Source: Planctomycetota bacterium (GTDB lineage Bacteria > Planctomycetota > Brocadiia > SM23-32). Taken from it: 6,547 bases of DNA. A program made the position numbers and the translations under genes. Under the pieces are notes generated by a model that was not told where the DNA came from, ran no database searches, and worked only from the letters and a program-made list of their open reading frames with translations. Shown one piece after another: positions 1-4,869 of this stretch. Numbering within the stretch: the stretch's first letter is position 1; each line of letters starts with the position of its first letter. The DNA is taken from the NCBI GenBank assembly GCA_018334735.1, contig JAGXLK010000048.1, forward strand, positions 1 to 6,547, in the 5' to 3' direction.

Positions 1-158
1 GGAGAGGAGAGATCGGCCCGAAAGCCATGCGCGTTCTGAAAGAAGCCGATATTCGAGTCGCGATTGGGGCCTCCGGAACGGTTGAGGAGGCGATCGAAGA
101 CTTCACAAACGGTGAACTGGAAGAAGCTGATTCTGCTGATGTCGAGGGACACTGGTAA
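1..158 (+). CDS. NifX/NafY-like (dinitrogenase iron-molybdenum cofactor family) protein, C-terminal part
   Basis: Only the last 51 codons are present; the gene begins before the window and is read in the frame starting at base 3, ending in TAA at 156-158. The visible peptide has the C-terminal pattern of the family: GPKAMRVLKEADIRV, then GASGTVEEAI, a stretch resembling F-x-N-G-E-L, and a terminal VEGHW. In this family (NifX, NafY, the NifB C-terminus, MTH1175-like) small RNase H-like domains bind or carry Fe-S or FeMo-type cofactors in the cytoplasm. The next gene starts 91 nt downstream on the same strand, and a second family member ends the cluster, so the two probably work in one pathway. 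The substrate cannot be told from the sequence. Confidence in the family is good, but the His/Cys-bearing N-terminal half is not visible. Confidence 0.8.
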   Translation, partial: RGEIGPKAMRVLKEADIRVAIGASGTVEEAIEDFTNGELEEADSADVEGHW

Positions 159-214
159 GGGGCTTTTCATCTAAAATCAGCATCAAAATACACTTCAAAC
201 ACCGATCTCATCAA

Positions 215-242
215 CTGGGGAGCGCACAACTAAACCCCAGGA
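215..242 (+). promoter_or_regulatory. Hairpin overlapping the ribosome binding site of the MinD-ferredoxin fusion gene
   Basis: CTGGGG at 215-220 is a perfect inverted repeat of CCCCAG at 235-240, with a 14-nt loop. The Shine-Dalgarno-like AGGA is at 239-242, seven bases before the ATG at 250, so its first two bases fall in the right arm of the stem. Pairing could partly hide the ribosome binding site of the long fusion gene. This is seen in the sequence only; a six-pair stem can occur by chance, and no known riboswitch is recognised in the 91-nt gap. Confidence 0.3.
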
Positions 243-249
243 TTTTGCA

Positions 250-2118
250 ATGTCAAAGCAGGAAGAAAGTAATGATCTGGCAGGATTGAGTGTGGCCATC
301 GCCTCTGGCAAAGGAGGCACCGGCAAAACGACTCTCGCCACAAATATGGCCTTTGCGCTTGCCACAAGCCCCGATTTTGAACTCCCGGTTACGTTGCTGG
401 ACTGCGACGTGGAAGAACCGAACGATCATCTGTTCGTTCGGCCGGAGTTCACCTCCACTGAAAAGGTAAGCGTCCAAAAACCCGTGTGGGATGCCGAAAA
501 ATGCACCGCCTGCGGGGAATGCGTCAAACACTGCAATTACAACGCCCTGGCACTGGTCAAAGAAAAAGTTCTTGTTTTTCCGGAACTCTGCCACGCCTGT
601 GGAGTCTGCAGTTTTGTATGCCCCGAAAACGCTATGAGCGAAGAGCCTTCCCCCATCGGGGAAGTACAAATCGCCGAAAATAACGAACCGTTCCGCTTCG
701 GACACGGACTGCTCGATGTCGGTGAACCGCTCGCTCCGGCCGTCGTACGAGGAGTAAAAGACCATATTGACCCGGAGGGGATCAACATCCTCGATGCATC
801 ACCCGGCACAGCCTGCCCCGTCGTCGAAGCCGTCGGCGGAACCGACGTTGCCATCCTCGTAACCGAGCCAACGCCTTTTGGGCTCAACGATCTCAAATTG
901 GCCGTCTCCCTCGCCCTTGATGTCGATGCCCCGTCCGGCATTGTCGTCAACCGATCGGACGGAGAAGACACACTGATCGCAGAATACGCCGAAGAGGTGG
1001 GGGTCCCAATAATTGGCCGAATACCCTTCGACCGAAAATATGCCGAGACATACTCTCGCGGCGATCTGCTTGCGGAAGCTTTCCCGGAGATCAAACAGCG
1101 TGTTCTTGACATCTTCCGCGAAGCTACTAATTTGGTCGATACCACCGTTCCCCCCGTTCCCGAGCTTGACGTTTTTTCCATCGCGGAAGGCGAACCTGTC
1201 GATGAACCTGCAGAAGCCAAATCCGGCGGATGGCAAGAATGCACCGTGATCAGCGGAAAAGGCGGCACCGGCAAAACAACCGTGGCCGCATCGCTCGACA
1301 TGCTGGCCAAAGACAAAATAATCACCGACTGTGATGTCGATGCGGCCGATCTCCACCTCCTTCTCCACCCCCGCGTCATCGAATCTCAGGACTTCGTGGG
1401 CGGGATTAAGGCCACTGTTAACCCGGATAAATGTATTTTATGCGGTCAGTGCGCTGAAGCATGTCACTTCGAAGCCATAATCCATCAGGAAGGAAACGGC
1501 GAACCGGAAAGTTTCGAGGTCGACGATTTCCTGTGCGAGGGTTGCGGGCTATGCCCGATGGTATGCCCGGTTGATGCTATTGACAGCGCCCAGGCGGTAA
1601 CGGGAGAAAGCTACGAATCACGTTCCGACTATGGTCCTGTCTCCCACGCTCGACTTGGTATAGCAGAAGAAAACACGGGCAAGCTGGTCACCCGAGTTCG
1701 GAACAACGCGAACGATCTTGCGGCGGATTTCGGGGCTTCTCTGGTACTGTCCGATGGCTCTCCCGGCACCGGCTGCCCCGTGATCGCGTCCATCTCCGGC
1801 GTGGACCTTGTCCTGATCGTGACCGAACCGACGCTGTCCGGAGTCCACGATATGGAACGTGTCTTTCAACTATGTCAGCACTTCGGTGTAAAAGCTCTCG
1901 TGGCTATCAACAAATGCGATCTCAATGCCGAACAGGTGGATATCATTCACCAACACTGTGAGAATTTTGGATCAAGGGTTATCGGCGAGATACCTTTCGA
2001 TTCCGAGGTGAATGACGCCTTGATGGCCGGGAAAACCGTCGTTCAATACTCCGATGGCCCCGCCGCCAAAGCAATTAAGTCCCTCTGGACCGAATTGAAA
2101 GAAGAACTTCACCAGTGA
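250..2118 (+). CDS. Tandem fusion of two MinD-type P-loop ATPases, each with an inserted 2x[4Fe-4S] ferredoxin domain
   Basis: This 622-residue cytoplasmic protein holds two homologous modules. Module 1 (about 10-290) has a deviant Walker A GKGGTGKT at 20-27, DCDVEEPN at 51-58, ferredoxin cysteines C85/C88/C91/C95 and C114/C117/C120/C124, and a Walker B-like LDASPGTACP at 181-190. Module 2 (about 328-615) repeats the plan: GKGGTGKT 336-343, DCDVDAADLH 360-369, cysteines C395/C398/C401/C405 and C429/C432/C435/C439, and SDGSPGTGCP 501-510. An acidic, proline-rich linker (about 295-327) joins them. Family members of about 280-300 residues are normally separate adjacent genes; here they form one uninterrupted frame. 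The modules differ after Walker A (DVEEPN versus DVDAADLH), which suggests fusion of two distinct paralogues rather than recent duplication. The ATG at 250 is preceded by AGGA. The inferred role is ATP-dependent electron transfer or metal-cluster handling with the flanking NifX-like and Mrp proteins. The reaction is not established. Confidence 0.93.
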   Translation: MSKQEESNDLAGLSVAIASGKGGTGKTTLATNMAFALATSPDFELPVTLLDCDVEEPNDHLFVRPEFTSTEKVSVQKPVWDAEKCTACGECVKHCNYNALALVKEKVLVFPELCHACGVCSFVCPENAMSEEPSPIGEVQIAENNEPFRFGHGLLDVGEPLAPAVVRGVKDHIDPEGINILDASPGTACPVVEAVGGTDVAILVTEPTPFGLNDLKLAVSLALDVDAPSGIVVNRSDGEDTLIAEYAEEVGVPIIGRIPFDRKYAETYSRGDLLAEAFPEIKQRVLDIFREATNLVDTTVPPVPELDVFSIAEGEPVDEPAEAKSGGWQECTVISGKGGTGKTTVAASLDMLAKDKIITDCDVDAADLHLLLHPRVIESQDFVGGIKATVNPDKCILCGQCAEACHFEAIIHQEGNGEPESFEVDDFLCEGCGLCPMVCPVDAIDSAQAVTGESYESRSDYGPVSHARLGIAEENTGKLVTRVRNNANDLAADFGASLVLSDGSPGTGCPVIASISGVDLVLIVTEPTLSGVHDMERVFQLCQHFGVKALVAINKCDLNAEQVDIIHQHCENFGSRVIGEIPFDSEVNDALMAGKTVVQYSDGPAAKAIKSLWTELKEELHQ

Positions 2119-2123
2119 AGGAG
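2118..2123 (+). promoter_or_regulatory. Ribosome binding site supporting the TTG start of mrp
   Basis: AAGGAG overlaps the last base of the upstream stop codon (TGA, 2116-2118) and lies eight bases before TTG at 2132. This strong, well-spaced site is the reason for choosing the TTG start over the in-frame ATG at 2231. The arrangement suggests translational coupling to the fusion gene. Confidence 0.75.
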
Positions 2124-2131
2124 AACCGACT

Positions 2132-3001
2132 TTGAATAACCCACAACAACGCCCGTCAAACGCCGCCCAGGGCGGCCCGGCGAACCGCCGCGAAGAAATC
2201 CGCAAACAGGAAGAACGCCTTAAAGAAAGGATGTCCCAGGTCAAACACAAAGTTGTCGTCCTCTCGGGAAAAGGAGGCGTCGGGAAAAGCACCGTTGCCG
2301 CAAATCTCGCGGCTGCGCTTGCCGAGACGGAACGAAAGGTCGGCCTGCTTGACGCCGATATCCATGGCCCCAGCGCCCCGCGCATATTCAACCTGGAAGA
2401 TCAGGGAGCCACCTCCGATGGCGAAAGCATCGTGCCTGTCCCCTACGAGGACAACCTGAAAATCATGTCGATCGGGTTTCTTCTTGAAGCGCGAAACGAC
2501 GCGGTCATCTGGCGAGGGCCATTGAAAATGAACGTTTTGCGCCAGTTTCTCTCCGACGTTAACTGGGGAGAACTCGATTTTTTGGTGGTCGATCTTCCCC
2601 CGGGTACCGGTGATGAACCGCTTTCGATCGGACAGCTGATCCCGGATGCTGATGGCGGGATTGTGGTCACGACGCCACAGGGACTCGCCTTGAACGATGT
2701 TCGCAAATGCATTAACTTTTGCAAACAAATCGAACTCCCTGTCATTGGTGTTGTGGAGAATATGAGCGGTTTCATTTGCCCGCATTGCGGCGAAAAATCC
2801 GACATCTTTGGTACCGGTGGCGGCGAGACTATGGCCGAGGAGATGGACGTGCCGTTCCTCGCGCGAATCCCCATCGATCCCGCCGTTGTGCTATCCTGCG
2901 AGGGTGAAGGCCCTCACGTGCAGATTCATCCGGACAGCGCAACGACAAAAGCTTTTCAGCCGGTCGTCGATATGGTTCTCGATCTTGAATCCAGCAACTG
3001 A
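2132..3001 (+). CDS. mrp: Mrp/NBP35-family (ApbC-like) iron-sulfur cluster carrier ATPase
   Basis: This 289-residue cytoplasmic P-loop protein has a deviant Walker A GKGGVGKS at 46-53, LDADIHGPSAPRI at 73-85 (the switch region typical of Mrp), Walker B VVDLPPGTGDEP at 152-163, TTPQGLALNDVRK at 180-192, VVENMSGFICPHCG at 207-220 with the conserved C216-x-x-C219, and FGTGGGE at 226-232. In this family the CxxC pairs bridge a [4Fe-4S] cluster between two subunits, and the protein passes clusters to target apoproteins. Residues 1-37 form a charged, Glu/Arg/Lys-rich, probably helical extension with no cysteines, so the extra N-terminal cluster motif seen in eukaryotic NBP35 is absent. Translation starts at TTG after a strong AAGGAG. 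The gene begins 13 nt after the fusion gene and ends 18 nt before the probable start of the NifX-like gene. Confidence 0.95.
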   Translation: MNNPQQRPSNAAQGGPANRREEIRKQEERLKERMSQVKHKVVVLSGKGGVGKSTVAANLAAALAETERKVGLLDADIHGPSAPRIFNLEDQGATSDGESIVPVPYEDNLKIMSIGFLLEARNDAVIWRGPLKMNVLRQFLSDVNWGELDFLVVDLPPGTGDEPLSIGQLIPDADGGIVVTTPQGLALNDVRKCINFCKQIELPVIGVVENMSGFICPHCGEKSDIFGTGGGETMAEEMDVPFLARIPIDPAVVLSCEGEGPHVQIHPDSATTKAFQPVVDMVLDLESSN

Positions 3002-3006
3002 CAATC

Positions 3007-3013
3007 AGAGGAG
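3007..3013 (+). promoter_or_regulatory. Ribosome binding site that favours the second of two adjacent ATGs
   Basis: AGAGGAG lies three bases before the ATG at 3017 and six bases before the ATG at 3020. Normal spacing favours 3020, which gives a protein starting MKFAIPLADGK, as usual in the NifX/MTH1175 family. Confidence 0.65.
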
Positions 3014-3019
3014 TGCATG

Positions 3020-3358
3020 ATGAAGTTTGCGATTCCACTTGCGGACGGAAAACTGGCGATGCATTTCGGCCATTGCGAAGAATTTGCGCTGGTCGAAGTC
3101 GACGATGAAACCGAAGACATTGTTGAAACTGAACGCGTGACACCCCCTGCCCACGCCCCCGGCGTCCTGCCGAAATTCCTCGCCGACCAGGGCGCATCCG
3201 TCATTATCGCCGGCGGTATGGGTACCCGGGCCCAGGACATGTTCGCCCACAACGATATCAAAGTGGTCGTGGGCGCCCCCGCCGAATCACCCGAGAAACT
3301 CGTGCAAGATCTGCTCGACGAGGACCTTGATCTCGGCGACAACGTCTGCGATCACTGA
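3020..3358 (+). CDS. NifX/MTH1175-like dinitrogenase iron-molybdenum cofactor family protein
   Basis: This small complete cytoplasmic protein is 112 residues from the preferred ATG at 3020, or 113 from the ATG at 3017. It shows the full family signature in order: an N-terminal strand MKFAIPLADG, HFGHCEEF near residues 15-22, TPPAHAPGVLP near 40-50, VIIAGGMGTRAQDMF near 61-75, IKVVVGAP near 79-86, and a C-terminal DNVCDH. The conserved His and Cys residues are plausible ligands for a metal-sulfur cofactor, and related NifX/NafY proteins bind or shuttle such cofactors. It directly follows mrp, and a homologue's 3' end opens the window, so the ATPases are bracketed by two putative cofactor carriers. 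No nitrogenase genes are in view, so a role in nitrogen fixation should not be assumed. No clear Rho-independent terminator follows it. Confidence 0.92.
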   Translation: MKFAIPLADGKLAMHFGHCEEFALVEVDDETEDIVETERVTPPAHAPGVLPKFLADQGASVIIAGGMGTRAQDMFAHNDIKVVVGAPAESPEKLVQDLLDEDLDLGDNVCDH

Positions 3359-3390
3359 GGAGCGTGTTTTGCGTCTTAAACTTGCCCACC

Positions 3391-3804
3391 TCAGGTGCGA
3401 TCGCGTGTAACCAAGCTCCATGCAGCGGCCATGACTATGAGCACTACCCCTACTACGATTTCGATTCTAGCTGTCCCCATGGAAACCGAGACCATCGGAT
3501 GTGGTCTGAACCCCATCAGGAGACCAGTACCTCCTGCTAACGTGAAAACAGATCCGAAAACGAGAGGCACAACTGTTACGGCCTTGATCAGCCGTGCCCG
3601 GTTGATGGTTCTGCGTTTAGCAAAGAGCACATACGCACCGAAAACGCTAACTAGACCTCCGGCAATGGTGAGATTTCCATAACCTTCGATGACTGACTCG
3701 AATATCAGAAATGCACCAAAGGCGAGGAGCAGCACTCCGCCGAACAAGAATTGCCCAGCACCTATCATTCGTTGATTCTCTGTGGTCTGACTTTGCCTAT
3801 TCAT
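3391..3804 (-). CDS. Small four-helix membrane protein of unknown function
   Basis: This 137-residue reading frame runs towards the NifX-like gene and ends 32 nt from it. It has four long hydrophobic stretches, about residues 14-37, 43-62, 74-98 and 113-133. A basic loop lies between the second and third (AKRRTINRARLIK, about 62-74), and the N-terminus is polar. By the positive-inside tendency this puts that loop and both ends in the cytoplasm. The helices are rich in glycine, which suits tight packing. No family, catalytic motif or signal peptide is recognised. The ATG at 3804 has only a weak GGA-like site about nine bases upstream. The ordered hydrophobic pattern argues for a real gene rather than a chance frame. 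It is probably transcribed on its own. Confidence 0.65.
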   Translation of the reverse strand: MNRQSQTTENQRMIGAGQFLFGGVLLLAFGAFLIFESVIEGYGNLTIAGGLVSVFGAYVLFAKRRTINRARLIKAVTVVPLVFGSVFTLAGGTGLLMGFRPHPMVSVSMGTARIEIVVGVVLIVMAAAWSLVTRDRT

Positions 3805-3847
3805 TTCGCTATATCCAATAGTCGAACAGGTACTTTTTCTTCTTATT

Positions 3848-3864
3848 GGGGACGTACCATGGTA
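3848..3864. repeat. GGGGACGTACCAT site with a 10-bp palindrome
   Basis: GGGGACGTACCAT at 3848-3860 is the exact reverse complement of ATGGTACGTCCCC at 4853-4865, which recurs at 6531-6543. It continues into TACCATGGTA (3855-3864), a perfect 10-bp palindrome. Short GGGGAC-starting motifs of this kind resemble the REP-like sequences found near IS200-like REP-associated (RAYT) transposases, but no such gene is present here. That link is an inference from memory of motif style. Confidence 0.6.
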
Positions 3865-4030
3865 TCTTATTGTTCAAAAAGCGGTTCCGGATTTCAAGGG
3901 GCCTCTCAGAAGGCTTACAGCCGCTCCTGGGGCAAGTATTCAGTGAACCACGTTGGCCCGCCCCCGCTGCGCCCTGGGCCGATGGAAACATGATTGGCCG
4001 CTATGCGGGAGAACGAACTTTAACGCTCTC

Positions 4031-4049
4031 CTCCGGTCCTGCGCCGGAG
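4031..4049. repeat. Short hairpin
   Basis: CTCCGG at 4031-4036 pairs with CCGGAG at 4044-4049 around a 7-nt loop. No T-run follows on either strand, so a Rho-independent terminator is unlikely. It is one of several small hairpins in the repeat mosaic. Confidence 0.5.
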
Positions 4050-4146
4050 AAAGCAACGTACTGAACAGCGGAAGCGTGTGCCGTGGTTATCGAACTCCGC
4101 ACTCGCAGACCCGGCTACTGAACTCTAAACTCGAAACTCTCAACTA

Positions 4147-4190
4147 CCGTACTCCGCCGCTGCCCGTTAGCAGCCGAAAACACCCCCGAA
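4147..4190 (+). repeat. Degenerate partial copy of the fic-flanking repeat
   Basis: This segment matches 4742-4786 and 6420-6464 almost base for base. It shares CCGTACTCCGCCGC, GCCCGTTAG and GCCGAAAACACCCCC, with a T-for-A change, CA in place of GC after GTTAG, and one C fewer in the C-run. It diverges on both sides, so only the core of the long repeat is conserved here. It shows that the core exists as an older, dispersed copy. Confidence 0.75.
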
Positions 4191-4347
4191 CATTCATCCG
4201 CCTCGGGCGTGAGTTGTGCGCCTCAGGTGCAAACCGCTTTAACGCTCATATAGAGGGGGCTTTTTGCCGCAACCAGTTCGTCAAACACAACTTCGCTTGG
4301 TCCGACCCGGATACATGCCCCAAGGTCACGAAGAGCGGTGTTTTTTC

Positions 4348-4452
4348 AGCCCCAGCGGGGCGATGGCAGACGTAGCCCGGGGTGCGCCCCGTCGTTTGGG
4401 CAAGCCCCGGGGTATCGGTCATCCGATATAATTCCCGAGCCCCAGCGGGGCG
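4348..4452. repeat. Pair of AGCCCCAGCGGGGCG palindromic repeats enclosing hairpins
   Basis: The 15-mer AGCCCCAGCGGGGCG occurs at 4348-4362 and again at 4438-4452, exactly 90 bp apart. Each can fold as GCCCC/GGGGC around AGC. Between them lie GGGG-TGCG-CCCC (4379-4390), the palindrome CCCCGGGG (4405-4412) and a perfect hairpin TATCGG-TCAT-CCGATA (4413-4428). This looks like a dispersed, structured intergenic element of the kind common in Planctomycetota/Verrucomicrobiota-like genomes. Its function is unknown. Confidence 0.65.
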
Positions 4453-4625
4453 GTGCAGGGCCCTCAGGTTGTGATGCGTTCATGTGATTGTGTTGTACAT
4501 TTTCGACCCCTCATATATCCCTCGGCGCAACCTCCGGGATTTTAAGATTATGCCCAACTTTGCCAGGTTCAGCCCTGCCTCGTGCCGGAGCCTCCCCGTC
4601 CGCCCCCCATCACAGATAACCGCCG

Positions 4626-4652
4626 TCCTTCGTGCTCTTCGTGCCCTTCGTG
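4626..4652. repeat. Three 9-bp tandem units of the CCCTTCGTG type
   Basis: TCCTTCGTG, CTCTTCGTG and CCCTTCGTG follow head to tail and lead into GT. Read on the minus strand they would give His-Glu-Gly-like tripeptides, but no real protein context exists. Related units with CTCTGTG follow at 4702-4728 and 6380-6406. Confidence 0.7.
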
Positions 4653-4701
4653 GTAGGCCCCCTGTGCCGTTGCCGTCCGGCCGTCATACCATCCCCAGCC
4701 G

Positions 4702-4728
4702 TCCTCTGTACCCTCTGTGCCCTCTGTG
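4702..4728. repeat. Three 9-bp tandem units of the CCCTCTGTG type
   Basis: TCCTCTGTA, CCCTCTGTG and CCCTCTGTG are arranged head to tail, followed by GTAAAAAG. The tract overlaps the left end of the 157-bp repeat. Sequence identity with the second repeat copy begins inside the second unit, at 4713. Confidence 0.7.
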
Positions 4729-4869
4729 GTAAAAAGACCGTCCGTACTCCGCCGCAGCCCGTTAGGCGCCGAAAACACCCCCCGAAAATCGCATGTAAGG
4801 CCCTCTGAGAAGGTGTTTATTGTCGTATCCTGCTATTTTGCAGCGACATGCGATGGTACGTCCCCCTTA
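4713..4869 (+). repeat. 157-bp direct repeat, copy A, downstream of fic
   Basis: Bases 4713-4869 are identical to 6391-6547 at an offset of 1678. The left edge is defined, because 4712 is C and 6390 is T. The right edge is not, because the second copy reaches the window end. The last three bases, TTA at 4867-4869, are the fic stop codon read on the minus strand. Internal inverted repeats are AAACACC/GGTGTTT (4773-4779, 4812-4818), ATCGCATGT/ACATGCGAT (4788-4796, 4846-4854), and a bulged hairpin TGTCG..CTGC/GCAGCGACA (4821-4833, 4840-4848). It ends with the GGGGACGTACCAT motif in inverted orientation (4853-4865). Confidence 0.93.

Larger units (their letters stand above)
3805..4866. other. Non-coding mosaic of short repeats and hairpins, no convincing gene
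   Basis: This stretch of about 1.06 kb between the start of the membrane-protein gene and the fic stop holds several open frames, but none resembles a protein. Their translations are Arg/Pro/Ser-rich and pass through DNA repeats. In order it contains a palindromic GGGGACGTACCAT site (3848-3864), a CTCCGG/CCGGAG hairpin (4031-4049), a degenerate copy of the fic-flanking repeat (4147-4190), a pair of AGCCCCAGCGGGGCG repeats with hairpins between (4348-4452), two tracts of 9-bp tandem units (4626-4652 and 4702-4728), and copy A of the 157-bp repeat (4713-4869). No terminator with a T-run is evident. Confidence 0.75.

Noticed and set aside
3953..4375. Open frame of 140 codons on the plus strand.
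   Set aside because: It runs through the degenerate repeat copy and into the palindromic element. Its composition is Arg/Pro/Ser-rich with no family pattern, so it is a chance frame through repeats.
4626..4728. Regular short repeats that might suggest a CRISPR array.
   Set aside because: The units are 9 bp with no unique spacers and no cas genes, so they are simple tandem repeats.
4761..4767. GTTAGGC in the repeat resembles an integron attC core (GTTRRRY), and the repeat sits just downstream of a gene stop, as attC sites do.
   Set aside because: The nearest matching partner core (GCCCAAC at 4552-4558) is about 200 bp away, too far for a usual attC, and lies outside the repeat. No attC-type internal boxes or integrase are visible.
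4821..4848. Bulged hairpin after the fic stop as a Rho-independent terminator.
   Set aside because: The stem is interrupted and is followed on the fic strand by ATAAACACC rather than a T-run.
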